64,000 bases of DNA from contig NZ_JBFJUX010000012.1 in assembly GCF_041624475.1 (NCBI RefSeq), positions 1 through 64,000 of the forward strand, written 5' to 3'. The notes below the pieces were generated by a model. That model searched no databases and was not told the DNA's origin. It was given only the letters and a program-made list of their open reading frames with translations. This document shows positions 40,292-49,248 of this stretch, one piece after another. Each line of letters starts with the position of its first letter. Position 1 is the stretch's first letter. Source of the stretch: Litorivivens sp041624475. Lineage in GTDB: Bacteria > Pseudomonadota > Gammaproteobacteria > Pseudomonadales > Spongiibacteraceae. Made by a program: the position numbers and the translations under genes.

Positions 40292-41794
40292 ATGACTCCA
40301 AACCGTCGTCAGTTTCTGAAATCTTCTTCTTTGCTTGCCGCAGGCTCTGCCCTGTCCGGCTGTGCCACGCTGGATACCTCCGGCAGCTACGATGATTGGG
40401 ATGCCACCCAGATGGGGAGTCTGGTGCGAGCCGGCCATATCACCCCAACGGAGCTGCTCAACGAAGCCCTGGTGCGACTGCAGAGCTGGAATCCTGGGCT
40501 CAATGCGGTGGTGATGACGCATCTGGACTTTGCCCGCAGCGAGATTGAGAAAGGGGTTAACGGGCCACTGGCTGGCGTCCCGTTTTTGATCAAGGATTTG
40601 AACACCTATCTTGGCGGAACCGTAACCAGTGAAGGCAGTCGTTTTTTCGCCAACGCGGTTGCCGAGCGCGACAGCTATCTGGTGGAGCGCTATCGCAAGG
40701 CCGGGCTGGTGATTTTCGGCAAAACTGCGACCCCGGAGTTCGGCAAAAACACGGTCTCTGAAACCCTGCTGTGGGGAGACACCCGCAACCCCTGGAACCT
40801 GGCCCATAGCCCCGGCGGTTCCTCCGGCGGCTCGGCGGCGGCGGTGGCGGCGGGTATTCTGCCGGTGGCTCACGGCAACGACGGTGGCGGCTCAATCCGC
40901 ATTCCGGCATCGGCCTGCGGTTTGTTCGGCCTGAAACCCAGCCGCTTTCGCACCCCGCTGGGGCCGGCCAAGGGCGACGGCAATGGTATGGCAACCCAGC
41001 ACGTGATCAGCCGCAGTGTGCGCGACAGCGCCCTGTTGCTGGATATCAGTCGCGGCCCGGAGCCGGGCGGCTACGGGTCCATTCGCGCGCCGCAGCGGCT
41101 TTACTTCGAGGAGATTGGCAGAGCGCCCGGCAAATTGCGCATAGGGTTGATGAAAACCCCGGTGATTGATGTGCCGGTTGACCCGGAATGCGCGGAGGCG
41201 GTAGAGAAGGCGGCTCTGCTTTGTCAGTCACTGGGTCACTCGGTGGAAGAGGTGACGCTGCCGGTTGATGGTATGGCCACCTACATGGCCGCCGGCAATC
41301 TGCTCTCGCTGAGCAGTAACCTGTCCATTCAGGCGCGCGAAAAAGTGCTGGGGCGCAAAGTCACTGAGAACGATATTGAGCCGATTAACTGGGCGCGCTA
41401 CCACCAGTACAAAAACGTGTCGGGTGAAGAAATACTGGCGGCCCGCAGTCTGCAGGTGAAAGTGCACTGGCAGATCGCCGAGTTTATGAAAAACTACGAC
41501 ATCATTCTGTCTCCGACATTGCCGATCCTGCCGGCAAAAGTCGGGGAGCTGGGGCCGATACAGCCGCAGGCGGTGGTAGACCGGAAGTCGTCCATGTACA
41601 GCCTGTTCACCCTGCTCTACAACTTTACCGGCCAGCCCGCCATGAGTGTGCCGCTGCACTGGAGTCGTTCCGGCCTGCCGGTCGGTGTACAGTTTGCCGG
41701 GCGTTACGCGGAAGAAGACACTCTGGTGCGACTGGCAGCTCAGCTCGAAAAGGCCGCGCCCTGGTGGGATAAGAGACCTTCCCCGCCAGTTTGA
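40292..41794 (+). CDS. amidase-signature hydrolase, Tat-dependent lipoprotein
   Basis: A 500-residue amidase. The Ser-Ser-Lys triad is readable: the Lys in LIKDLNTY and the Ser-rich GGSSGGSAAAVAAG, followed by GNDGGGSIRIPA. The first residues combine a twin-arginine motif (NRRQFLKSS) with a lipobox (LSGC, Cys near residue 23), so the protein is likely exported folded and lipid-anchored, unusual for this mostly cytoplasmic family. It begins 34 nt after the previous SDR gene and may be co-transcribed. The amide substrate is unknown. Confidence 0.9.
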   Translation: MTPNRRQFLKSSSLLAAGSALSGCATLDTSGSYDDWDATQMGSLVRAGHITPTELLNEALVRLQSWNPGLNAVVMTHLDFARSEIEKGVNGPLAGVPFLIKDLNTYLGGTVTSEGSRFFANAVAERDSYLVERYRKAGLVIFGKTATPEFGKNTVSETLLWGDTRNPWNLAHSPGGSSGGSAAAVAAGILPVAHGNDGGGSIRIPASACGLFGLKPSRFRTPLGPAKGDGNGMATQHVISRSVRDSALLLDISRGPEPGGYGSIRAPQRLYFEEIGRAPGKLRIGLMKTPVIDVPVDPECAEAVEKAALLCQSLGHSVEEVTLPVDGMATYMAAGNLLSLSSNLSIQAREKVLGRKVTENDIEPINWARYHQYKNVSGEEILAARSLQVKVHWQIAEFMKNYDIILSPTLPILPAKVGELGPIQPQAVVDRKSSMYSLFTLLYNFTGQPAMSVPLHWSRSGLPVGVQFAGRYAEEDTLVRLAAQLEKAAPWWDKRPSPPV

Positions 41795-41962
41795 GCTTGA
41801 GAAAGGGATTTATTTGAAGCCTGACAAGAGGTGCCCTTTTCTGCATCGTCTCGCTGCAGTGGCCTGAATGTCGGGGGCGTTTTCCTCATAAAGACATTTG
41901 CCTGTAACCTTCGTGAGTTTCAATCCTGTCTTTGGGGAATCCATTCTTACGAACAGGGCGCT

Positions 41963-43471
41963 ATGTCGTTGTACCAAAGGATCAGTAAGTTCGTCGCTGA
42001 CGCATTAGCCCGACTGGTCCAGCGACACCGGCCTCGAAAGCCTGTAAACCCAGTAAAACTTACTCAAACCTGCAGCCAGCCCATTGCTGAAATCGACACG
42101 CGCTACCTGTCGTTTTCGATTGATATTTCCCTTCTGGCCGGAGGGCATTGGTGGGAGGGGGCCATGGATACCCGCCGCGGCCTCGGTACACTGCGAATAT
42201 CGCCGATTAACCTGAACATCAAGAAACTGGACAAGTTCGTACAGCTGCTTGGTCCAGCGTACCTGCGCGTGGGCGGTTCGGAGGCCGACAAGGTTCACTA
42301 TCTCGATAAGCCTGACAGCGAGCCTGACTCGCTGGTACTGACTCGTGAGCAATGGGATGACCTCCACAGCTTTGTGCGGCGCAATCAGCTCAGGCTGGTT
42401 TTTACCTGCAAATACGGGCTGTTCAATCGCCGTGATCAAGGGCGCTGGCAGGGTCAGGAAGTGCTGGCGCTACTGGAATACAGTAAGCAAAAAAACTATC
42501 GCATTGACGTATTTGAACTGGGCAATGAGCTCAATGCCTATTGGGCCTTTCACGGCCTGATGTCTCAGCCACGTGCTGATAATCTGGCCCGTGACTACGA
42601 TCGCTTTACCGAGCTGGTCAAGTCGTTATTCCCGGATGCCCGAATCTCCGGCCCCGGCAGTGCCTTCTGGCCCAAGCTGGGGGAAACAGTGCGACCCATC
42701 AGCAACATTACGCCACGTTTTCTTGCGAATCTTAAAATGCCCATCGATATCGTTGACTGGCATTACTATCCGTTTCAGAGCGATCGCAGTCCGGTTCGCA
42801 CGCGTCGGGCGCGCATTAAATACCTGCTTGACCCCAAGTCATTTGAATACTTTCGGCGCTATAGCAAACGCCTGAGCTCACTGCGCAAGCGTTACCAGCC
42901 TCAGGCTGAGTTGTGGGCTGGAGAAACCGGGTCCGCCCAGTGCGGTGGTCAGCCGGGGCTGTCCGATCGCTGGGTGTCCAGTTTTTGGTGGGCGGACCAA
43001 CTCGGTATGGGCGCCCGCTATGGTCAAAAAGTGATGGTGCGTCAGTCACTACTTGGCGGTGATTACGGAATGATTGCCCGGCTTACGCTCAAACCCCGGC
43101 CAGACTATTGGGTGAGCTGGCTGTGGGGGCAGCTTATGGGGCAATCTGTATACGCTATCGACAGTAATGATCCCTACCTGCGTTGCTACCTGCATAGTGC
43201 CAAATCGGGTAAAGATAAAATGATGTTGCTTATTAATCTGAGGCCACACCCGACAGAACTGGAATTGCCTGAAGGGTTGCGAGGAAGGCTTTCCTCCGGT
43301 TATGTCCTTACCGCCAAGAAGCTGACGAGCCGCCGCGTGCGTCTCAATGACAAAAAACTGCGTTTTCAAGGTGGCAAGGTCAACTTGCAGCAATTTCCCC
43401 AAAAACGGTTTACCGGAATACTTGCGCCTCACAGTATCAGCTTCTGGTATTGTGAAGCAGCGCAATCTTAA
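41963..43471 (+). CDS. heparanase-like GH79 family protein
   Basis: A 502-residue (beta/alpha)8 glycosidase-like protein. The retaining-glycosidase pair is visible: acid/base E189 in FELGNELN and nucleophile E321 in LWAGETGSAQCGG, both as in heparanase/beta-glucuronidase GH79 enzymes, and the C-terminus forms the accompanying beta domain (MLLINLRP). Substrates could be glucuronides or sulfated glycans. The ATG at 41963 gives a basic N-terminus (about 30 residues) without a clear signal peptide, and upstream residues in frame to 41831 do not form one either. No obvious partner gene lies nearby. Confidence 0.8.
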   Translation: MSLYQRISKFVADALARLVQRHRPRKPVNPVKLTQTCSQPIAEIDTRYLSFSIDISLLAGGHWWEGAMDTRRGLGTLRISPINLNIKKLDKFVQLLGPAYLRVGGSEADKVHYLDKPDSEPDSLVLTREQWDDLHSFVRRNQLRLVFTCKYGLFNRRDQGRWQGQEVLALLEYSKQKNYRIDVFELGNELNAYWAFHGLMSQPRADNLARDYDRFTELVKSLFPDARISGPGSAFWPKLGETVRPISNITPRFLANLKMPIDIVDWHYYPFQSDRSPVRTRRARIKYLLDPKSFEYFRRYSKRLSSLRKRYQPQAELWAGETGSAQCGGQPGLSDRWVSSFWWADQLGMGARYGQKVMVRQSLLGGDYGMIARLTLKPRPDYWVSWLWGQLMGQSVYAIDSNDPYLRCYLHSAKSGKDKMMLLINLRPHPTELELPEGLRGRLSSGYVLTAKKLTSRRVRLNDKKLRFQGGKVNLQQFPQKRFTGILAPHSISFWYCEAAQS

Positions 43472-43510
43472 GCGGCTTTGAAGTAGGGATGATCGAGGGA
43501 GGAGGTCTTC

Positions 43511-44590
43511 TTAATCCTCTTCCGACTGATTGCGAAACTGCTTGGGCGTCATCCCTGTCCAGCCCTTGAATGAGCGGATAAATGAGCTGGGTTCCAGAAA
43601 TCCCAGCATCTCGCCAATTTCGTGAATCTTCAGTTTCTCATCGCGCAGATAGCGTATCGCCAGATCGCGGCGATAGCGGTCTTTCAATTCCTGATAGCTG
43701 GTTCCTTCTTTCTGCAGTCGTCGTCGCAGACTTGACGGTGAGAGGTGAAGGTAATCAGCCATTGCTTCGAAGGTGGGCGGCGCACCGGTAGGGGATTTGG
43801 CCAGCAGGGATTTGATGGCCGCGCCGGTACTCGCAGGGCGGCTGTCCTGCACAATCATGGTGTACACCGCGTTATCAAGGAACTCGTCCAGCGATTCGGG
43901 CGTGTGAATCATATGATGGTCAAGCTGTTCGGCGGTGAAGTAAAGCGCGGTCAGCTCTTGATCAAAATCCACATTCACCTGAAAGACATTGCGCAGGCTG
44001 TCGGCATAGGCTTCGGATACATTGGGCGCAGAGATCGTGACCCGGTCGAGGTCGATATTGCGGCCGATCAGCCAGCCCATAAATACGTACCAGATACGCA
44101 GGCCGGAGGCCTTGGCTACGGTGTCGATGTAGAGGGTTCGGTCCCACTCGTCGGGGGCGTACGTGCGGTTGGCAGCGTCGCTGTTAATGAGGTAGTGCAG
44201 AGCGGCCATGTCGCTTTCTTCAATCAGCTCGATGCGGTGGCCGGTTTGCGGTTGCATCATGCGTTCGAAGCGGGCGGCGCGGTAAAGGGCGTCGCGCAGG
44301 GTGTGGCAGGTGATAACGCTGTAGCACATAAAGCGGAACACGTCGGTACCTATGCCCGCACCCCAAGGCAGGGCCATATCCAGGTTCTGCATTTCCTGGG
44401 CGGCGGCCTCGTAAAGCCGAGAATAGCTGTAGCTGGAGAGCGCCGCATGGCGATCCATCGCGTCCACTTCGGTGCGGTTAAGGTTGGCCGAGCGGGCCAG
44501 CTCTTCCGCGTTGAGACCAATTTTTTCCAGGTAATCCAACAGTCGCTGAAATTTTCCCGCCTGGGTGATGTGTTCCTTGCCCTTGCTCAT
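43511..44590 (-). CDS. AraC-family regulator (Arabinose_bd type), second copy
   Basis: A 359-residue regulator with the Arabinose_bd effector domain (about 25-210) and a C-terminal AraC HTH (HLSPSSLRRRLQKEGTSYQELKDRYRRDLAIRYL ... FLEPSSFIRSFKGWTGMTPKQFR, shown here in two parts only by motif). Its closest relative in the window is the regulator at 17-18 kb. It is divergent from the membrane protein-SDR-Rieske-flavoprotein operon with 141 nt between, which makes it the probable regulator of that operon. Confidence 0.92.
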   Translation of the reverse strand: MSKGKEHITQAGKFQRLLDYLEKIGLNAEELARSANLNRTEVDAMDRHAALSSYSYSRLYEAAAQEMQNLDMALPWGAGIGTDVFRFMCYSVITCHTLRDALYRAARFERMMQPQTGHRIELIEESDMAALHYLINSDAANRTYAPDEWDRTLYIDTVAKASGLRIWYVFMGWLIGRNIDLDRVTISAPNVSEAYADSLRNVFQVNVDFDQELTALYFTAEQLDHHMIHTPESLDEFLDNAVYTMIVQDSRPASTGAAIKSLLAKSPTGAPPTFEAMADYLHLSPSSLRRRLQKEGTSYQELKDRYRRDLAIRYLRDEKLKIHEIGEMLGFLEPSSFIRSFKGWTGMTPKQFRNQSEED

Positions 44591-44731
44591 GCCCGTCTTT
44601 TTCCAGTGATATGAATAACTTGCCGCAGTGAACTTAAATGACGGTGAAAATGCGACAATTTGTGCTGTTGGCGAATCCGGCCTTAACTACACTGTGGGAA
44701 CATCAATACACACCTCTCAAGGGGGAGCGAA

Positions 44732-45250
44732 ATGAGTACCGAGTTTGGGGTGCAGGTGCGCCATGAGGCCGTCACCAATGGTATCACCAATTGTTTCTTC
44801 AATGGCGTGATTGCGTGGTTTCTCGTTCGGACGAAAGAGATGATTCCGGTGTGGGGTGGACAGGGTCTGCTGGTAGACTTTTTCGCCACCGGGCTAATCC
44901 TGCTGTTTATTGTGACTCTGATCGTGGTGCCTCTGTCCCGGCGCAAGGTCCGGCAAGGTAAGTTAGCGCCACTGCCGCTGCCCTTTAACGCCTATGGCCA
45001 GTTTATTCGCTTTCTGGCGCGTCGCCATCTGAGTCTCAGTGCTCTGCTGCTGGGCCTTATCGGCGCCGCGTTGTTTGTTCCCCCGACCGCGGCCGCGATG
45101 GCTTTGCTGCAGATAGACAGCCTTTCTCCCATGATGTTTGCGCTTACCAAAGGTGTGTGGGCCGGCCTTGTTGCAGGCTGCATGGTTCCGCCGATGATTC
45201 ATCTGGCGGTGTGTGCTGATATTCCCGAGTTTCAGGCTTCAGAGAGTTAG
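44732..45250 (+). CDS. unrecognised membrane protein at the head of the oxidoreductase operon
   Basis: A 172-residue protein with four hydrophobic segments (about 17-33, 46-68, 98-120 and 136-160) and a basic loop between helices 2 and 3 (RRKVRQGK). No catalytic motif is recognised. GGGGAG lies just upstream of the ATG. The following SDR gene begins within a few bases of its stop. It may be a small transporter or membrane partner for the aromatic/steroid catabolic enzymes, which is a guess from position. Confidence 0.8.
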   Translation: MSTEFGVQVRHEAVTNGITNCFFNGVIAWFLVRTKEMIPVWGGQGLLVDFFATGLILLFIVTLIVVPLSRRKVRQGKLAPLPLPFNAYGQFIRFLARRHLSLSALLLGLIGAALFVPPTAAAMALLQIDSLSPMMFALTKGVWAGLVAGCMVPPMIHLAVCADIPEFQASES

Positions 45251-45255
45251 TGGTT

Positions 45256-46026
45256 ATGAGCGACAGCAGATTATTGAATGACAAGGTGGCGCTGGTAACG
45301 GGCGGTGGTTCCGGTATTGGCCGCGCCATCAGTCAGACCCTGGCCCGCGAAGGCGCCAAAGTGGCGGTGGCAGATTTCAACGAAAGCTTTGGTCAGGAAT
45401 GTGTCGAGTTGATCAAACAGGCCGGTGGCGAGGCGGTGTTCCTGAAGGTGGATGTCACCCAGGAAGAACTGGTCAAGAAAATGGTTGAAGACACAGTCGC
45501 TGCCTTCGGCCGATTGGATGTCGCCTGTAACAACGCGGCGGTAAGTCGCGGCAGCGGGCCGATCCATCAGTTCTCCAAGGAGGTGTTCGATCAGACCTTG
45601 GAAATGTGTCTGACCAATACCTGGCTATGTATGAAATACGAAATTGAAACAATGCTGGCACAGGGCGGCGGAGCCATCGTTAATATCTCTTCCAACGCCT
45701 CCTTGCGCGGCCAGGCTTACAATACGGCCTATGCCAGCGCCAAGGGCGGGGTGAATATACTCACCAAAAGCTCAGCGGCGGAGTACGGCAGCCAGGGCAT
45801 TCGTATCAACGCTATTTCACCCGGTGTGATTCGCACACCCGGCCTGGAAAAGTATTTTGAAGAGCAGCCAAAAATGGCTGAAGGCCTGAAAAAGGTCGCG
45901 GTGATGAACCGGCTGGGTGAGCCCGAAGAGATCGCTGAAGCGGTCGCCTTTCTGGCCTCTGATCGCGCATCGTTTATTACCGGTCAGCTGTTGTCTGTCG
46001 ACGGCGGCGGTGCCATTCGCGGTTAA
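45256..46026 (+). CDS. short-chain dehydrogenase/reductase in the Rieske operon
   Basis: A 256-residue classical SDR: TGGGSGIGRAI, the NAD-type acidic residue after strand 2 (VADFNE), NNAAVSRG, a Ser in ISSNASLRG, and YASAKGGVN as the active site; it ends in SVDGGGAIRG. Length and motifs are typical. ATG at 45256 is preferred over GTG at 45250. It is 12 nt upstream of the Rieske oxygenase, so the pair is likely co-translated. Confidence 0.92.
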   Translation: MSDSRLLNDKVALVTGGGSGIGRAISQTLAREGAKVAVADFNESFGQECVELIKQAGGEAVFLKVDVTQEELVKKMVEDTVAAFGRLDVACNNAAVSRGSGPIHQFSKEVFDQTLEMCLTNTWLCMKYEIETMLAQGGGAIVNISSNASLRGQAYNTAYASAKGGVNILTKSSAAEYGSQGIRINAISPGVIRTPGLEKYFEEQPKMAEGLKKVAVMNRLGEPEEIAEAVAFLASDRASFITGQLLSVDGGGAIRG

Positions 46027-46038
46027 CGGGAGAGAGCC

Positions 46039-47037
46039 ATGAAAACACGCGTACCCCTGCCTATGCCTTTCGGTTGGTTTCAGGTGCTGTATTCCCACGA
46101 ACTGGCGATAGGTGAATCCAAACCGCTGGAATACTTTGATACCGAGCTGGTGATCTTTCGTACCGAGTCTGGAGAGGCCAAAGTGCTGGACGCCTACTGT
46201 CCGCATATGGGCGCCCATCTGGGTTACGGCATTCGCGATCAGGCCGGCGGCGGTTCGCAGGTTAACGGTGAAAGTATTGTCTGCCCCTTTCACGGCTGGG
46301 AGTACAACGGAGAGGGTGTGTGTACCAAGGTGCCCTATGCCACCAACCCGCCGCCGAAAGTGGCGCGTTGTGAAAAGGTGATTAAAAACTGGCAGGTGCG
46401 CGAGCTGAATCAGTGCATCTATGTTTGGTATCACCCTGAAGATATCGAACCCCTGTTTGAACCGGAAGCCATTCCGGAAGCCGCGGCGAACAATGACGAG
46501 TGGGGCGAGCTGAAAACCTATGAGTGGGAGATTGACACCCACATGCAGGAAATTGGCGAAAACGCCGTCGACCCGGCCCACTTCTTTTTTGTACACGGCA
46601 CCGCCGATGTGCCCACGCCAACCGAAATGTCGTTCGACGAACATAAACGCTACGGCTTTCTGAAAACCGAGATGCACACCCCCAAAGGCACAGTGCACGG
46701 CAGCATCGAGAACAGCAGTATTGGTCCGGGCATTGCGCTGGTGAAATTCAGCGGTATTTGTGACACGGTGCTGATGGCCAATATTTCCCCAGTCGCGCCG
46801 GAAAAATCCGTAGCCAAATACGCCTTTATTCAGCGGGCCGACGCCGGCAAAACCGCAAGTCGGGTGGGGCAGGCGATTATCGATGATATTCGCAAGCAGA
46901 TGGATGAAGACCGGATTATATGGGCGCACAAACGCTATCTGGAAAAACCCATGCTCTGTGATGGCGATGGGCCCTTTAACCGTTTTAGAAAGTGGTACGG
47001 ACAGTTTTTAACTCCCTCTCCCATTGGGAGAGGGTAG
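46039..47037 (+). CDS. Rieske [2Fe-2S] oxygenase, KshA-like
   Basis: A 332-residue mononuclear iron oxygenase. The Rieske cluster site is C-P-H-M-G-A-H (CPHMGAHLGYG) and C-P-F-H-G-W, about residues 54-95, and the iron site is ENAVDPAHFFFVHG (Asp/His ligands). Size, single-component layout and the start (PFGWFQVLYSHELA) resemble the 3-ketosteroid-9-alpha-hydroxylase oxygenase KshA. A separate reductase is needed and is not encoded next to it. Its last codons (TPSPIGRG) derive from a palindromic repeat that supplies the stop codon. Confidence 0.88.
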   Translation: MKTRVPLPMPFGWFQVLYSHELAIGESKPLEYFDTELVIFRTESGEAKVLDAYCPHMGAHLGYGIRDQAGGGSQVNGESIVCPFHGWEYNGEGVCTKVPYATNPPPKVARCEKVIKNWQVRELNQCIYVWYHPEDIEPLFEPEAIPEAAANNDEWGELKTYEWEIDTHMQEIGENAVDPAHFFFVHGTADVPTPTEMSFDEHKRYGFLKTEMHTPKGTVHGSIENSSIGPGIALVKFSGICDTVLMANISPVAPEKSVAKYAFIQRADAGKTASRVGQAIIDDIRKQMDEDRIIWAHKRYLEKPMLCDGDGPFNRFRKWYGQFLTPSPIGRG

Positions 47038-47047
47038 GGGTGAGGGG
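47013..47047 (+). repeat. palindromic dispersed repeat at the end of the Rieske gene
   Basis: CCCTCTCCC (47014-47022), ATT loop, then GGGAGAGGG (47026-47034) form a perfect 9-bp inverted repeat, followed by TAGGGGTGAGGGG. This resembles the CCCTCTCCC-type repeat seen between genes in many proteobacteria, whose translations read PSPIGRG or SLSHWERVGVRG. The TAG at 47035-47037 ends the Rieske frame. It could also act as a transcript-stabilising or attenuating hairpin. Confidence 0.75.
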
Positions 47048-47048
47048 A

Positions 47049-49169
47049 ATGTTTAAAAACTACAACCACCTGCTACAACCCGGCCGCATAGGCTCCATGC
47101 AGCTGAAAAACCGCATGTTTGTTACCGCGATGGGCGTTAACCTTGCGGAACCCGACGGCCACTGCGGTGAGCAGATTCGCGCCTTCCACGAGGAGCAGGC
47201 CAAAGGCGGTGCCGCTTTAATCACTCTGGGTGTAGCCGGTGTCGCCTGGCCCCACGGCGGCAACCAGCCGCGACAGGTGGCAATCTCGGATGACAGGTTT
47301 ATTCCCGGTTTTAAAAAGCTGGCCGATGCTGTACATAAACACGACGCCAAGGTTATTGCCCAGCTGCACTTTGGCGGCCTGGTCGGTGTAGAGGATATGA
47401 AAGCCGGGCGCCCGGTATGGATTCCGTCCATGCCGGTGTTCAAGCAGAGCGATCTGGAAGCCGGCATGTTAAAGGAAGAAATTCCGCGCTCGGCCACTTC
47501 ACAAAAGCTCGACGTAAAACTCCACCCCATGACCCACGACGATATTGCCACCCTGGTGCAGCAATTTGCGGATGCGGCGCGGCGGGTGCAGGAAGCGGGG
47601 ATGGACGGCCTGGAAATTCACGGCGGGCACGGTTACATCATCTCCGAGTTTCTGTCGCCGCTGACCAATCAGCGCGACGATGAGTACGGCGGCTCAGTGG
47701 AAAATCGCGCTCGGTTGCTGATGGAAGTGATTGCGGCAGTGCGCAAAGAAGTCGGTCGGGATTTCCCTGTCTGGTGCAAGCTCGATTCCGAAGAGTTTGG
47801 TCAGCCGGAGGGCATATCGCTGGAAGACGCCAAGGCCGTGGCGCGTATGGCCCAGGACGCCGGTATGGACGCCATTACCGTCAGCGCTTACCACGATACA
47901 TCGCGCGGTGCGCTGCATTCCGAATCCAATATTCCCCATACGCCGGAGCGATTGGTCAGTAACGCCGCCGCCATCAAGGCGGTGCTGGATATCCCGGTGA
48001 TTACGTCCGGTCGTATCGAACCCGAGCGCGCCAGCCAGCATATTGGCGAGGGGCATTTTGATTTTCTTGGGCTGGGCCGAAAAATGTTGGCCGACCCGCA
48101 CCTGCCAAACAAACTGGCAGAAAACAGGGCCAAGGACGTCCGTCCCTGCGTTTACTGTTATTGCTGCGTCAGTCAGATTTACCTGGAATCGCCAGTGAAA
48201 TGTGCGGTTAACCCGGATACCGCCGCCGAAGCTGAAAACCTGATGGCACCTGCGGCCAGCCCCCGCAAGGTTGCGGTTATCGGTGGTGGCCCGGGCGGGA
48301 TGGAGGCTGCTCGGCGCCTGACCCTGCGTGGCCACGATGTGGTGTTGCTGGAGAAAAGCAATGTGCTGGGCGGCACCCTGCAGTTTGCATCCATTGCCTA
48401 TGAACCCAACGGCAAGTTGTTGGATTGGCTCAAGCGGCAGGTGCGCGCACTGCCTATCGACATACATCTGAACACCGAAGCGACTCCGCAGCTGTTGAAG
48501 CGGCTTGGGGTGGATGAGGTGGTTGTGGCCACCGGCGCAACCCGCGCCATGCCGGCCATTCCCGGCGCGGACCGGGACTTTGTCTTCAGCGGCGACGAAA
48601 TGCGGGCCATGGTGCTGGGTGAAAAGCTGGCCTCAGTGCGGGAAAAGCTCGACGGCTTTTCGCGGTTTATGCTCGCGGCGGGCACTGCGACCGGAGCGAG
48701 CCGTCACCGCAGCCTGATTAATCTGGCAACCCGTTATTGGCTGCCGCTGGGCGACAAGGTGGTGATCATCGGCGGCGAGCTGGTCGGGCTGGAACTGGCC
48801 GAATACCTCGCTCACCGGGGCAGGCAGGTGACGGTGCTGGAAGAGAGCAGCCGGCCGGGCGCCGGTCTTTATCTGGTGCGTCGCCTGCGCCTGCTCGACG
48901 AACTGCGCGAGGCCGGCGTAACGCTGATCAGCAAAGCCTCACAGATCGCCATTGGCGAGCAGCAGGTTGAGTACCGCAATTATCGCGGACAAATTCGTCA
49001 TATTGGCGCTGACCATGTGGTCGTTGCCAAGGGCGCTCAGGGCAACCTGGCATTGGCAGAGAATCTGGGAAAACAGGGTTTTTCTGTGCACACCGCGGGC
49101 GACTGCAGTGGCGTTACCTATATTGAAGGTGCGATGCACGACGCAGCGCAGATAGCGGCCCGTATTTAA
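47049..49169 (+). CDS. NADH:flavin oxidoreductase (Old Yellow Enzyme / dienoyl-CoA reductase type)
   Basis: A 706-residue flavo-iron-sulfur protein. An FMN-binding TIM barrel (about 1-365, starting YNHLLQPGRIGSMQLKNRM) is followed by a cysteine cluster (CVYCYCC, then KCAVNP) and FAD/NAD domains (GGGPGGMEAARRL at about 418; VIIGGELVGLELAEYLA at about 578). The cysteine spacing differs from the usual CxxCxxxC, since the third Cys comes one residue early. Length equals 2,4-dienoyl-CoA reductase-like enzymes. ATG at 47049 lies just after the repeat; upstream residues in the same frame (SLSHWERVGVRG) are only repeat translation. Confidence 0.9.
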   Translation: MFKNYNHLLQPGRIGSMQLKNRMFVTAMGVNLAEPDGHCGEQIRAFHEEQAKGGAALITLGVAGVAWPHGGNQPRQVAISDDRFIPGFKKLADAVHKHDAKVIAQLHFGGLVGVEDMKAGRPVWIPSMPVFKQSDLEAGMLKEEIPRSATSQKLDVKLHPMTHDDIATLVQQFADAARRVQEAGMDGLEIHGGHGYIISEFLSPLTNQRDDEYGGSVENRARLLMEVIAAVRKEVGRDFPVWCKLDSEEFGQPEGISLEDAKAVARMAQDAGMDAITVSAYHDTSRGALHSESNIPHTPERLVSNAAAIKAVLDIPVITSGRIEPERASQHIGEGHFDFLGLGRKMLADPHLPNKLAENRAKDVRPCVYCYCCVSQIYLESPVKCAVNPDTAAEAENLMAPAASPRKVAVIGGGPGGMEAARRLTLRGHDVVLLEKSNVLGGTLQFASIAYEPNGKLLDWLKRQVRALPIDIHLNTEATPQLLKRLGVDEVVVATGATRAMPAIPGADRDFVFSGDEMRAMVLGEKLASVREKLDGFSRFMLAAGTATGASRHRSLINLATRYWLPLGDKVVIIGGELVGLELAEYLAHRGRQVTVLEESSRPGAGLYLVRRLRLLDELREAGVTLISKASQIAIGEQQVEYRNYRGQIRHIGADHVVVAKGAQGNLALAENLGKQGFSVHTAGDCSGVTYIEGAMHDAAQIAARI

Positions 49170-49248
49170 GCCCGGTGCTTTGTGGTAATTTAGCGCGCGA
49201 TTCGGGCACCGGGCCAATTTCAGGCCCAAGATAAGGGGCGGCTACCAC

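Noticed and set aside
45817..46929. 370-codon minus-strand frame opposite the SDR and Rieske genes
   Set aside because: It crosses two well-defined plus-strand genes and has no ribosome site or domain.
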